NCBI GenBank assembly: GCA_903928495.1 | Contig: CAIYQZ010000021.1 | Coordinates: 1-56,557 of the forward strand | DNA: 56,557 nt | Source of the DNA: an uncultured bacterium | GTDB lineage: Bacteria > Pseudomonadota > Gammaproteobacteria > Burkholderiales > Burkholderiaceae_C | Direction: 5' to 3' | Shown: piece by piece, positions 8,427-17,180 of the stretch | Layout of the letters: every line of letters begins with the position of its first letter | Numbering within the stretch: position 1 is the first letter of the stretch | The notes under the pieces: generated by a model | What the model was told of the DNA's origin: nothing | The model's database searches: none | Seen by the model: the letters and a program-made list of their open reading frames with translations, nothing else | Program-made: the position numbers and the translations under genes

Positions 8427-8816
8427 ATGACAGCCCACACCACCCACTTCAGCAAGGCCGGCACACAGACCCTCTCACTTACCGGCCTGCGCTTCAACGC
8501 CAACCTCGGCATCCTGGAACAGGAAAAATGCGCGCCCCAGCCCATCCAGGTGGATGCCGAGCTGAACCAGGGCACGCAGCCACTGCTGCCGCATGACGAC
8601 GACATCAACCACGTGCTGGACTACCGCAAGGTGCGGCAAATCATCATTGACGAGTGCACGGCCGAACACGTGAACCTGCTGGAAACACTGATCGGCAAAC
8701 TGGCCCACCGCCTGATGCAACTGCCCGGCGTGATCGGCGTGCGGGTGAAAATTGCCAAGCTCGAAATTTTTGACGACTGCGAAGTGGCCATCCGCATGCA
8801 GAGCGGGCAGTGGTAA
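8427..8816 (+). CDS. folB: Dihydroneopterin aldolase
   Basis: The 129-residue protein has the FolB layout: [19 protein letters not shown] (active-site region with the conserved Glu), a central [29 protein letters not shown], and the C-terminal [20 protein letters not shown]. It cleaves dihydroneopterin to 6-hydroxymethyl-dihydropterin and glycolaldehyde in folate synthesis. It follows the pteridine reductase closely and is followed 14 bases later by ttcA, so the three probably share a transcript. Confidence 0.88.
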   Translation: MTAHTTHFSKAGTQTLSLTGLRFNANLGILEQEKCAPQPIQVDAELNQGTQPLLPHDDDINHVLDYRKVRQIIIDECTAEHVNLLETLIGKLAHRLMQLPGVIGVRVKIAKLEIFDDCEVAIRMQSGQW

Positions 8817-8830
8817 CCCACAAGAACACC

Positions 8831-9727
8831 ATGAACATCGAACGCGAAGACCACAAGCTGGAAAAACGCCTGTGCCGCCAAACGGGCCAGGCCATCGTTG
8901 ACTACAACATGATCGGCGAGGGCGACAAGGTCATGGTGTGCCTCTCGGGCGGCAAGGACAGCTATGGCCTGCTCGACATCCTGCTGAAGCTGCAGGCCCG
9001 TGCCCCGGTGCGCTTTGAGCTGATCGCGGTCAACCTGGACCAGAAGCAGCCCGGCTTTCCCGACCACATCCTGCCCGCCTACCTCACGCAATTGGGCGTG
9101 CCGTTCCACATTGAGACGCAAGACACCTACAGCATTGTCAAGCGCGTGGTGCCCGAGGGCAAAACCATGTGCAGCCTGTGCAGCCGCTTGCGGCGGGGCA
9201 TTTTGTACCGCGTGGCCAGTGAGCTGGGGGCCACCAAAATCGCACTGGGCCACCACCGAGACGACATGCTGGCCACCCTGTTCCTGAACATGTTTTTTGC
9301 AGCCAAGCTGAAAAGCATGCCACCCAAGCTGGTCAGCGACGACGGCCGCCACACCGTCATCCGCCCGTTGGCCTACGTGGCCGAAAAAGACCTGATCCGC
9401 TGGGCGCAGGTGCGACAGTTCCCCATCATCCCGTGCACGCTGTGCGGCAGCCAGACCAACCTGCAGCGCCAGCAGGTGGGACAGATGCTGAAAGACTGGG
9501 ATAAAAAGTTCCCCGGCCGCCTCGACAACATGGCCCGCGCCATGCAAACCGTGGTGCCCAGCCACCTGATGGACCGCCAGCTGTTTCCGTTTGAAACCCT
9601 GGTGCCCACGGGTGAGGCCAGTGACGACGGTGACAAGGCCTTTGACACCGAAGACTTGCCCGACACCGACCCGCTGGACAGCCTGCCGGCCATGCAGGTC
9701 ATTCGCCTGGAGCCCGCGTCGTCATGA
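8831..9727 (+). CDS. ttcA: tRNA 2-thiocytidine(32) synthetase
   Basis: The 298-residue PP-loop enzyme thiolates cytidine 32 of certain tRNAs. The PP-loop [11 protein letters not shown] (residues about 36-46) binds [14 protein letters not shown] and the later IPCTLCGSQ supply the Cys residues of the Fe-S cluster and sulfur transfer. [12 protein letters not shown] is also typical. The ATG at 8831 was chosen; a GTG at 8810 would overlap folB. The last four bases overlap the next gene. Confidence 0.93.
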   Translation: MNIEREDHKLEKRLCRQTGQAIVDYNMIGEGDKVMVCLSGGKDSYGLLDILLKLQARAPVRFELIAVNLDQKQPGFPDHILPAYLTQLGVPFHIETQDTYSIVKRVVPEGKTMCSLCSRLRRGILYRVASELGATKIALGHHRDDMLATLFLNMFFAAKLKSMPPKLVSDDGRHTVIRPLAYVAEKDLIRWAQVRQFPIIPCTLCGSQTNLQRQQVGQMLKDWDKKFPGRLDNMARAMQTVVPSHLMDRQLFPFETLVPTGEASDDGDKAFDTEDLPDTDPLDSLPAMQVIRLEPASS

Positions 9728-10341
9728 CAGCGCGCACGGCGGTTGCGCTGGCACTGTGCGTGGCCGCAGCGGTGAGCGCAGGCTGTGCCAGCGTGATGCG
9801 GGTGGACAGCCAGGTGAAAAGTTACGCTCAATGGGCCTCCACCGCTGACCCGGCAACAACAGTCAGCTACCGTTTCGAGCGATTGCCCTCGCAAACCCAA
9901 GGCCCCGAGGCCACAGCCCACAGCGCGCTGGAGGGAATGGTGGAACGGGCGCTTGCACGGTCAGGCTGGCAAACGGCGGGCGCAGGTGCACCCGCTCCAT
10001 GGCAGGTACAGATCACGGCACGCACCGACAAACTGCCCCGTGCGCCCTGGGAGGAACCCGCCGACGGCCGCTGGATGCGTGGCGGACTCTGGGCCAGCAA
10101 CAGCGGACGGGTGGGGTTCAGTGGCATGTGGATGATCGAAATACCTTACTACCAGCGCTCGCTGTCAGTGGTGGTGCTAGACACCCGTTCGGCCCAGGTC
10201 GTGTACGAGTCCACCGCCGCACACGATGGTCGCTGGAACGACAGCCCGGCCCTTTGGCAGGCCGTGGTGGATGCCGCACTGAACGGCTTTCCGCACCCGC
10301 CGGCAGCCGTGCGGCAAGTCAACATCGACATACCGCGCTGA
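9724..10341 (+). CDS. DUF4136-type outer-membrane lipoprotein
   Basis: The 205-residue protein has a lipoprotein signal ([14 protein letters not shown], lipobox AGC at about residue 21) and then [27 protein letters not shown] and a C-terminal part ending in [16 protein letters not shown], as in DUF4136 proteins. Function unknown; it should be anchored in the envelope. It starts with a 4-base ATGA overlap with ttcA, so it is translationally coupled. Confidence 0.8.
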   Translation: MTARTAVALALCVAAAVSAGCASVMRVDSQVKSYAQWASTADPATTVSYRFERLPSQTQGPEATAHSALEGMVERALARSGWQTAGAGAPAPWQVQITARTDKLPRAPWEEPADGRWMRGGLWASNSGRVGFSGMWMIEIPYYQRSLSVVVLDTRSAQVVYESTAAHDGRWNDSPALWQAVVDAALNGFPHPPAAVRQVNIDIPR

Positions 10342-10374
10342 GGCAGCTTTCAGGCCCGCGCCCAAAGCACCTTC

Positions 10375-12450
10375 TCAGGTGCGGGGCGGCAGGGCATCGA
10401 GTATCTGTGCCAGGACATTGGCCAGTTCTTCCACGCTGTCTTGCTTGCTCAGCACCTGCGCCACCCCCTCGGTCAGGGCCTCGGCCAGCATGCCAGGCGT
10501 GACGTGGCCTGACGTGATCACCATCGGCATGTCCGGTCGGCACAGCTTGACGCGGCGCACCACGTCCAAGCCACTGAAGCCCGGCATGTTGTAGTCGGTC
10601 ACCAGCAGGTCCATGTCATCCGGGTGCGCCTCGATGAAAGCCAGCGCTTCCTGCGCTCGCTCGAAGGCAGACACACGGTAGCCCCGCTTTTTCAACATGC
10701 GCGTGACGAGGTAGACCATGGCCTCGTAATCGTCGATGTACACCACGTGTCGCACACGGGCTGCACCGGCCACAGCAGGGGCAGCCACCACTGAAGCGGG
10801 CGCCGCTGGCGCAGCAGTGGTCGAGGCTGGCTGCGGATCGGCGACCCTGGGCAACCAGACCTCGAAGCGCGTGCCTTGCCCGGGCACACTGGTCACGCCG
10901 ATGCGCCCCTGGTGTGCCTCGACAATGCCGTGCACCACCGCCAACCCGAGGCCCATGGCCATGGCGCCTGCAGCACCGTCGCCCGAACCTGGGAAAAAAG
11001 GCTCGAACAGGCGCCCCAGCACATCGGCAGGCGTGCCAGGCCCTGAGTCATGCACCACCAACAACGCGCCTGCGCCATCCGTTGCGGGTGCAACGGCCAC
11101 ATGCACTTCTCCCACTTGGCCCGCCAGGGCGAGTGACGCATGGGTGCACAGATTGAGAATGACCTGATTCAACTGGCTGGCGTCGGCCAGCACAAACAGC
11201 GGATCAGGTGGCAGCGACAGCCGCACCGTGACGCCATCGGGCGCAGCCGTTCGTGCCGACACCACGCCCCGCCCCACCAGGACGCCGAGGTCCAGCACCG
11301 CCATGCGCTGTGGCTGCCGCCTGCCAAACACCCGGATTTGCTGCACCAACGCCAACGCATGCTCGGCCGCCTGCGAGACCGACAGCAGGGGGGACAGGGC
11401 GGGATGCGGGGCAGGCAGCTCGCGCCGGGCGCGAGCCAAACCTTCGAGCATGGTGTCCAGCACCTGACCGAAAGCCTTGGCCAGACCGCCCGCGAGGTTG
11501 CCCATGGCTTCAAGCTTCTGCGAATCGCGCAGCCGCTCTTCCAGCACTTGCCGGGTGGCCTGTGCGTTGACGCGCTCGGTCACATCGGTCAGGTGGCCCG
11601 CAAAACGCGTTGGCTGACCGTCTGCACCTGTTGCCAACAGCCCCCGCCCATGGAACCACCGGTAATCGCCAGAGCGGCAGCGCAGCCGGTACTCTTCATC
11701 GAAGCCGGGCCGGTGACCCCGCAAGTGGGCATGCAAATGGCGCAGCACCCGCGCCGCGTCATCGGGGTGCAAATGGCTGCGAAAGCTGAAAATTTCCTCA
11801 AAAACGTCCACGCCGTCGTAGCCCAGCAGTTGCTGGAACCGGGTTGAGTAGTACACCTTGTCGGTGACCAGGTCCCAGTCCCACAACCCGTCGTTGGAAC
11901 CCCGGGTCGCCAGTTCCAGCCGCTCGCGGGTGGTGCGCAGCGCCAGTTCGGCGTGTTTGCGCTCAGTGATGTCTGTGTGTGTGCCCACCATGCGCAGGGG
12001 CTTGCCATCCGCAGCGCGGGCCACCACCAGCCCCCGGGTGAGCACCCAGATCCAGCGCCCGTCCTTGTGCCGCACCCGGTGTTCGTTGCGGTAACTGGCA
12101 ACCTGCCCCGACCAGTGGGCTTGCCGGTCGGCCTGCATTTGGGGCACGTCGTCGGGGTGCGTCAACCCATCGAGGTCGGCGGCAAACCGGAGGTCGTCGC
12201 AGTCCTCGTACCCGTAAATGGATTTCAGCCGGGGGGAGAAATGCTCCAGGCCGGACACCATGTCCCAATCCCACACGCCATCGCCCATGCCCTCGAGCAA
12301 GGTCAGCAGGGGCAACCCACCCCAGTCAGCGGGCAATGCGCCATCACCCGCACCATCGGGTGCAGTCTCAAACGCGGGCGGGACTGAAGGTTCCATGTCG
12401 GGGTTGGTGGTCGGAATGCGGCCAGCGAGGTTCACAGGCGGGGCTGCCAT
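10375..12450 (-). CDS. Hybrid sensor protein: PAS-PAS-degenerate kinase core-receiver
   Basis: The 691-residue soluble protein has two PAS/PAC units (about residues 50-165 and 180-292), a dimerisation helix starting QKLEAMGNLAGG, an ATPase-like domain (DSGPG at 468-472, GLGLAVVHG at 500-508) and a C-terminal receiver (acid pocket D573/D574, phospho-acceptor D619, Lys669). The H-box histidine is replaced: the family GGIAHDFNN reads GGLAKAFGQ, with Lys at 325. The second Asn of the N-box is His437. It may therefore not autophosphorylate. Start at 12450 (MAAPPVNLAG) avoids overlap with the divergent gene; 12396 is an alternative. Confidence 0.82.
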   Translation of the reverse strand: MAAPPVNLAGRIPTTNPDMEPSVPPAFETAPDGAGDGALPADWGGLPLLTLLEGMGDGVWDWDMVSGLEHFSPRLKSIYGYEDCDDLRFAADLDGLTHPDDVPQMQADRQAHWSGQVASYRNEHRVRHKDGRWIWVLTRGLVVARAADGKPLRMVGTHTDITERKHAELALRTTRERLELATRGSNDGLWDWDLVTDKVYYSTRFQQLLGYDGVDVFEEIFSFRSHLHPDDAARVLRHLHAHLRGHRPGFDEEYRLRCRSGDYRWFHGRGLLATGADGQPTRFAGHLTDVTERVNAQATRQVLEERLRDSQKLEAMGNLAGGLAKAFGQVLDTMLEGLARARRELPAPHPALSPLLSVSQAAEHALALVQQIRVFGRRQPQRMAVLDLGVLVGRGVVSARTAAPDGVTVRLSLPPDPLFVLADASQLNQVILNLCTHASLALAGQVGEVHVAVAPATDGAGALLVVHDSGPGTPADVLGRLFEPFFPGSGDGAAGAMAMGLGLAVVHGIVEAHQGRIGVTSVPGQGTRFEVWLPRVADPQPASTTAAPAAPASVVAAPAVAGAARVRHVVYIDDYEAMVYLVTRMLKKRGYRVSAFERAQEALAFIEAHPDDMDLLVTDYNMPGFSGLDVVRRVKLCRPDMPMVITSGHVTPGMLAEALTEGVAQVLSKQDSVEELANVLAQILDALPPRT

Positions 12451-12517
12451 GGTACTTCGCCCGTTAAAGTCCGGGAATGCAGCACCGGTCGTGCAGCGTT
12501 TCATCCCAAGGTTTTTT

Positions 12518-13162
12518 GTGCAAGCCACCCGACTCACCGTTCTCCGCCACGGGGAAACCGCCTGGAACCAGGACACCCGCATCCAGGGCCACACCGACAT
12601 CGACCTGAACGACACCGGCCGCTGGCAGGCCGCCCAGGTTGCCCGCGCCCTGGCAGACGAGCCGATGACCGCCGTTTACAGCAGCGACCTCAGGCGGGCG
12701 TTTGACACCGCGCAAGCGGTGGCCCATGCGCAGGGCCTGACCGCCATACCCAACACTGGCCTTCGGGAACGCTGCTTTGGCATGCTGGAAGGCAAAACCT
12801 GGGCTGAAATAGAAACCCACCACCCCGCAGAGGCGACGCTGTGGCGCACCCGGGTGCCCGAGTGGGCGCCAGACGGGGGAGAGTCTCTGGTGGCGCTGCG
12901 CGATCGCGTGTTGGCAGTGCTCAACACCTTGGCTGCACAGCACACGGGCGAACACATTGCACTGGTGGCCCACGGTGGTGTGCTCGATGCCATTTACCGC
13001 GCCGCCACGGGGCTGGAGCTGCAGGCCCCCCGCAGTTGGCTGCTGAAAAACGCTGCCATCAACCGCCTGCTGTGGACGCCTGACAGCCTGACACTTGTGG
13101 GATGGGGAGATGTGGCGCATCTCGAATCGGCTGCGGCCAGCCTGGACGAGAAAACCACCTGA
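12518..13162 (+). CDS. Histidine phosphatase (phosphoglycerate mutase-like)
   Basis: The 214-residue protein has the phospho-histidine signature VLRHGETAWN (RHG with catalytic His), RERCFGMLEGKTW and the second catalytic His in LVAHGGVLDAIYR. Members dephosphorylate small phosphate esters; the substrate cannot be told. The GTG start at 12518 is preferred to upstream ATGs because AAGG lies 7 bases before it and family members begin directly before ATRLTVLRHG. It is divergent from the hybrid sensor gene. Confidence 0.87.
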   Translation: MQATRLTVLRHGETAWNQDTRIQGHTDIDLNDTGRWQAAQVARALADEPMTAVYSSDLRRAFDTAQAVAHAQGLTAIPNTGLRERCFGMLEGKTWAEIETHHPAEATLWRTRVPEWAPDGGESLVALRDRVLAVLNTLAAQHTGEHIALVAHGGVLDAIYRAATGLELQAPRSWLLKNAAINRLLWTPDSLTLVGWGDVAHLESAAASLDEKTT

Positions 13163-13187
13163 CACATCCACCGAGCGCATTGATTGC

Positions 13188-13233
13188 ATAGCTGAAAAAC
13201 CATACATATCATGCGCCAGGGGCATTTTTTATT
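13188..13233 (+). repeat. Dispersed repeat copy B, at the ruvB 3' end
   Basis: ATAGCTGAAAAACCATAC followed by ATATCATGCGCCAGGGGCAT and a T-run aligns with copy D at 44000. It lies in the gap between the histidine phosphatase and the convergent ruvB, and its T-run overlaps the ruvB stop region. Confidence 0.6.
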
Positions 13234-14287
13234 CAGAAAACAGACCGTCGCGTGACGCAGGTGGCGCCACCCCCAGGTGGCGAAACGCCGCCAGCGTGGC
13301 AATGCGCCCGCGCGGGGTGCGCTGCAAGTAGCCTTGCTGTATGAGGTAGGGCTCGATCACGTCTTCAATGGTGTCGCGCTCTTCGCCAATGCTGGCGGCA
13401 ATGTTGTCCAGCCCCACGGGGCCGCCGTCAAACCGGTGAATCACGGCCTCCAGCAGCTTGCGGTCCATCAGGTCGAAGCCCTGTGGGTCCACGTCGAGCA
13501 TGGCCAGCGCCTTGTTGGCCACGTCCAGGGTGATGCGGCCCGAACCCTTGACCTCGGCGTAGTCGCGCACGCGGCGCAACAGGCGGTTGGCAATGCGGGG
13601 CGTGCCCCGGCTGCGGCGAGCAATCTCGAAGCCACCGGCCTCGTCCATGGGTGCGTTGAGCAGGCCTGCGCTGCGCTTGACGATGCGAGCCAACTCTTCA
13701 GGCGTGTAGAACTCCAGCCGCGCCACGATGCCAAAGCGATCGCGCAGCGGGTTGGTCAACATGCCGGCCCGCGTGGTGGCACCCACCAGCGTGAAGGGCT
13801 GCAAATCGAGCTTGATGCTGCGCGCCGCCGGGCCTTCGCCGATCATGATGTCGATCTGGTAGTCCTCCAGCGCGGGGTACAGAATTTCTTCCACCACGGG
13901 GCTGAGGCGGTGGATTTCGTCGATGAACAGCACATCGTTGGGCTCCAGGTTGGTCAGCAGCGCCGCCAGGTCCTTGGGCTTTTCCAACACCGGGCCGCTG
14001 GTCTGGCGCAGGTTCACGCCCAGCTCGTGGGCAATGATGTGGCTCAGAGTGGTTTTGCCCAGGCCGGGCGGGCCAAACAGCAGCACATGGTCCAGCGCCT
14101 CGCTGCGCTTCTTTGCAGCGCCAATGAAAATTTCCAGTTGCTCGCGCACCTTCACCTGGCCCACATAGTCGTCCAGCAGTTTGGGGCGCAGCGCACGCTC
14201 CAGCGCCTCTTCACGGGGCGACTCGGGCGCGGCGGTCACCACCCGTTTGGACGGTGCAGGAGCGAAATCGTCGGTCTGAATGCTCAT
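13229..14287 (-). CDS. ruvB: Holliday junction branch migration ATPase RuvB
   Basis: The 352-residue AAA+ motor of the RuvABC complex. Visible motifs are Walker [10 protein letters not shown], Walker [11 protein letters not shown], sensor 1 [10 protein letters not shown], the arginine-finger segment PLRDRFG, and a C-terminal winged helix ending in [17 protein letters not shown]. The start [10 protein letters not shown] at 14287 is the family start; a longer Ala-rich frame upstream is antisense to the carbonic anhydrase and was rejected. It is separated from ruvA by that plus-strand gene instead of following it directly. Confidence 0.96.
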   Translation of the reverse strand: MSIQTDDFAPAPSKRVVTAAPESPREEALERALRPKLLDDYVGQVKVREQLEIFIGAAKKRSEALDHVLLFGPPGLGKTTLSHIIAHELGVNLRQTSGPVLEKPKDLAALLTNLEPNDVLFIDEIHRLSPVVEEILYPALEDYQIDIMIGEGPAARSIKLDLQPFTLVGATTRAGMLTNPLRDRFGIVARLEFYTPEELARIVKRSAGLLNAPMDEAGGFEIARRSRGTPRIANRLLRRVRDYAEVKGSGRITLDVANKALAMLDVDPQGFDLMDRKLLEAVIHRFDGGPVGLDNIAASIGEERDTIEDVIEPYLIQQGYLQRTPRGRIATLAAFRHLGVAPPASRDGLFSE

Positions 14288-14360
14288 GGTGTGCTCAAAA
14301 AGGCTCAGATTGGGCGGGAATGATCCGATAAGCTGGAGTATCCCCTGCCACGCTTGCCCC

Positions 14361-15875
14361 ATGACCCAGTCCACACGACCTGTTGCCCCGCCCCCTCCAG
14401 CGCCAAGCCCCCTCACAGGCTGGCCCGAGACGCGCTGCACGTTGCCACAGGCGTGGGCCCTGGGACTGCTGATGGCCGTTGCTGCAAGCACCTGGCACAC
14501 CAGCACACGGGCGGCCGATGAACCGGTGGACGTACCCATCACCCGTGGCAAGGTGGACCTCAGTGGCGTCAAACCCACGTTGGCCATGCCCGCTGCGCCA
14601 ACTGTTCCAACTGCACCAGCTGGCCCTGCAGGCGGAAACCTCCAGGCTGCCCCCGCCACCGCAGCGCCAAGCGCACCCGCACGCCCGAAACCGCGCACCG
14701 TGGCCGAATACGCCGCCGAGGCAAAAGCCAAGGCCGCAGCAGAAGCCGCTGCCAACGCTGCAGCCAAAGGCAGTGCCCCGCCTGCAGCAGCAGCCGCCGT
14801 GGCTGTGCCCATCAATGCTCCGGCAAAACCCACAGCGCCAACCTCCACACCGTCGACCGCTACCACCGCCGCCACTCCCGAAATGCCGCCAAAACCAGCG
14901 GAGCAGGTGACTGCCAGCCCAGCTGCTCGCCCAGCGATGCCCGACAAGGCACCGGACAAAGCCACACCGAAACCGGCTGCGAAAACGACTGCTGCAGCGC
15001 CAGCGGCCGCCCCACCTCCCCGCAAAGCGCCCGACGAGGGGCTGGACAAAGTAGCAGTCAGGCTGGTCGAGGCCATGGCCCGCGCCTCTGCCAAGCAAGA
15101 CAAGCGCGAAGCTGTGCGCAGCCCGCCAAAGAAAGCGGCGGACACATCCACCCGTGCCGCAGCGGCACACGGCAGCGCCGCAGCTCATGCCGACGCGCAC
15201 TGGAGCTACGAGGGCGACACAGGCCCTGCCAACTGGGCCAAACTGAAGCCCGAGTTCAATGTGTGCGCCATTGGCCAGCGGCAGTCGCCCATCCCCATCG
15301 ACGACAGCGCTACGCTGCAAGGGCCCGCAGAACCGATCGGCTTCAACTACCGCCCCAGTGAGGGCAGTGTGGTGAACAACGGCCACACCATCCAGGTCGA
15401 TGTGGCCCCGGGCAACAGCATTGCGGTGCGCAGCGGCAATTTTGATTTGCTGCAGTTCCACTTTCACCACCCGTCCGAAGAGCAGGTCAATGGCCAGCGC
15501 TTCCCCATGGTGGCGCACCTGGTGCACAAGAGTGCTGAAGGACAGCTGGCGGTGGTGGCCGTGTTGCTGACCACGGGCGAGGCCAACCCAGCCATCGACA
15601 CGGTGTGGAAATACCTGCCCGTGGACAGCGGAGACCGCGTGAAGCTGCCGCCCGGCGTGCTCAACCTGCCCGACCTGCTGCCCAAAGACCAGCGCTACTA
15701 CCAGTTCATGGGCTCACTCACCACGCCCCCCTGCACCGAAGGTGTGCTGTGGATGGTGCTGAAAACTCCGGTGACGCTGAGCCCAGCGCAAATCAGGCTG
15801 TTCGGCCAGCTGTTCCCGAACAATGCCCGGCCTGTGCAAGAGCTGAACGGGCGGCCGGTGCGTGAGGGGCTCTGA
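14361..15875 (+). CDS. Secreted alpha-carbonic anhydrase with long Ala/Pro-rich N-terminal linker
   Basis: The protein has 504 residues. A signal-like helix (about residues 30-52, cleaved near TRA-ADEP) leads to a low-complexity Ala/Pro/Lys region of about 220 residues. The alpha-type carbonic anhydrase domain starts at HWSYEG. The zinc ligands are seen in [12 protein letters not shown] (two His) and VAHLVHK (third His). Two Cys (FNVCAIG and TTPPCTEG) can form the usual disulfide. It should hydrate CO2 in the periplasm. The linker is far longer than in typical bacterial enzymes of about 250 residues and may span periplasm or peptidoglycan. Confidence 0.88.
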   Translation: MTQSTRPVAPPPPAPSPLTGWPETRCTLPQAWALGLLMAVAASTWHTSTRAADEPVDVPITRGKVDLSGVKPTLAMPAAPTVPTAPAGPAGGNLQAAPATAAPSAPARPKPRTVAEYAAEAKAKAAAEAAANAAAKGSAPPAAAAAVAVPINAPAKPTAPTSTPSTATTAATPEMPPKPAEQVTASPAARPAMPDKAPDKATPKPAAKTTAAAPAAAPPPRKAPDEGLDKVAVRLVEAMARASAKQDKREAVRSPPKKAADTSTRAAAAHGSAAAHADAHWSYEGDTGPANWAKLKPEFNVCAIGQRQSPIPIDDSATLQGPAEPIGFNYRPSEGSVVNNGHTIQVDVAPGNSIAVRSGNFDLLQFHFHHPSEEQVNGQRFPMVAHLVHKSAEGQLAVVAVLLTTGEANPAIDTVWKYLPVDSGDRVKLPPGVLNLPDLLPKDQRYYQFMGSLTTPPCTEGVLWMVLKTPVTLSPAQIRLFGQLFPNNARPVQELNGRPVREGL

Positions 15876-15887
15876 CCCCCGGCAGGC

Positions 15888-16466
15888 TCACTTGGCCAGG
15901 CTTTTCAAGGCAAGCTTGATTCCCTCGTTCACGCCCACGTCGGGCGGCAGGGCTTTGAGGGCAGCGGCGGCTTCTTTGTCGTTGTAGCCCAGCGCCAGCA
16001 GGGCCTGCTGGATGTCGCTCTGCACATCGCTGTGTGCCGGGCCTGAGTTCAGATCACCCAGGTCAGCCCCCAGCTTGCCTTTGAGCTCCAGCAGCAGCCG
16101 CTCGGCGGTCTTTTTGCCAATACCGGGCACCTTGGTCAGCCGCCCCACCGCCTGCTGGGTGATGGCCTGGGCCAGGTCGGCCACGCTCATGCCACTGAGC
16201 AAACTCAGCGCCATGCGAGGCCCAACGCCGGTGATTTTGATGAGCTGGCGAAACGCCTCGCGCTCCTGCGCCGTGGCAAAACCAAACAGAATCTGCGCGT
16301 CTTCGCGCACCACAAAGTGAGTCAGCAGCGTGACCGCGCCACCCAACTCGGGCAGGTTGTAGAAGGTGCTCATGGGCACGTCCACCTCGTAGCCCACGCC
16401 GTGGCAGTCCACCAGCACCTGTGGCGGGTTCGTGGCGGCCAGTTGGCCTTGCAGTCTTCCAATCAT
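15888..16466 (-). CDS. ruvA: Holliday junction DNA-binding subunit RuvA
   Basis: The 192-residue protein shows the OB-fold start [28 protein letters not shown] in part, two helix-hairpin-helix motifs ([18 protein letters not shown] and [19 protein letters not shown]) and a C-terminal UBA-like domain [17 protein letters not shown] that contacts RuvB. It binds four-way junctions as a tetramer. Its 3' end meets the carbonic anhydrase gene tail to tail; its start lies in a dispersed-repeat copy. Confidence 0.95.
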   Translation of the reverse strand: MIGRLQGQLAATNPPQVLVDCHGVGYEVDVPMSTFYNLPELGGAVTLLTHFVVREDAQILFGFATAQEREAFRQLIKITGVGPRMALSLLSGMSVADLAQAITQQAVGRLTKVPGIGKKTAERLLLELKGKLGADLGDLNSGPAHSDVQSDIQQALLALGYNDKEAAAALKALPPDVGVNEGIKLALKSLAK

Positions 16467-16506
16467 TTCAGGCCTTGTCGCTTGTTGGTATTGAATTGTT
16501 TGCTAT
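16465..16506 (-). repeat. Dispersed repeat copy C, upstream of ruvA
   Basis: Minus-strand ATAGCAAACAATTCAATACC followed by AACAAGCGACAAGGCCTG matches copies H and I well. It fills the short gap between the response regulator stop and the ruvA start codon. Confidence 0.65.
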
Positions 16507-16520
16507 GGAGTGGTGACCCC

Positions 16521-17180
16521 TCAGGGCGCCACCAGACCCCTGCGGGCCGCTTCCAGTGCGGCTTCGGCGCGGGACGACACATTGAGCTTTTTGTAAATCT
16601 GCTTGATATGGTCACCGACGGTGTGTCGGGAAAGGCCGAATTGCTGGGCAATTTCCGCCAGCGTGTAGCCTTTGGCCACGCGCTGCAACACGTCGGTTTC
16701 GCGGTCGGTCAGGTGCACGGCGTCTTCCAACTGTCGCTGGAGTGCCTGGCGGCGCTGCGCTCCACCCGCAAAGTGAGCCAATACACGCCGGGCAATCGGA
16801 GGAGACAAGGGAGGCTCTCCCTGCGCCATGCGAAGCAGTTGTGTGACCAACACCTCTGCGGGCTGGTCTTTCAACAGGTACCCGAACGCCCCCGCCTGCA
16901 GCGCCGGAAACAGATGGTCGTCGTCGTCATGGATGGTGACCACCACGCTCAGCACGTGAGGTTGGTGGTGGCGCAGCGCTCCGACCACATCGGTTCCATT
17001 GCCATCGGGCAACCCCAGATCCACCAGAGCGAGGTCAAACGGCTCGCGTCTGAGCACGGCCAGAGCGTCGTCGCAGCGCCCCACCACGTGAAACCCGGCG
17101 CCGTTGAACGCTGATCGAGCCACGCCTGACAGCCATAACTGGGCTTCGGGCAGGTCTTCGACGATGAGCACTCTTTTCAT
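16521..17180 (-). CDS. NarL/LuxR-type response regulator
   Basis: The 219-residue protein has a receiver domain (VLIVEDLPEAQ, phospho-acceptor Asp in LALVDLGLPDGNG, Lys in FGYLLKDQ) and a C-terminal LuxR-type helix-turn-helix (LTDRETDVLQRVAKGYTLAE, LSRHTVGDHIKQIYKKLNV). The start MKRVLIVED at 17180 overlaps the stop of the upstream sensor kinase by four bases (ATGA), so the pair is coupled. It should bind DNA after phosphorylation by that kinase; targets are unknown. Confidence 0.92.
   Translation of the reverse strand: MKRVLIVEDLPEAQLWLSGVARSAFNGAGFHVVGRCDDALAVLRREPFDLALVDLGLPDGNGTDVVGALRHHQPHVLSVVVTIHDDDDHLFPALQAGAFGYLLKDQPAEVLVTQLLRMAQGEPPLSPPIARRVLAHFAGGAQRRQALQRQLEDAVHLTDRETDVLQRVAKGYTLAEIAQQFGLSRHTVGDHIKQIYKKLNVSSRAEAALEAARRGLVAP

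Noticed and set aside
14288-15151. N-terminal extension of the ruvB reading frame by about 288 residues, rich in Ala and Gly
   Set aside because: It is antisense to the Ala/Pro-rich part of the carbonic anhydrase, and RuvB proteins start at [10 protein letters not shown] or close to it.
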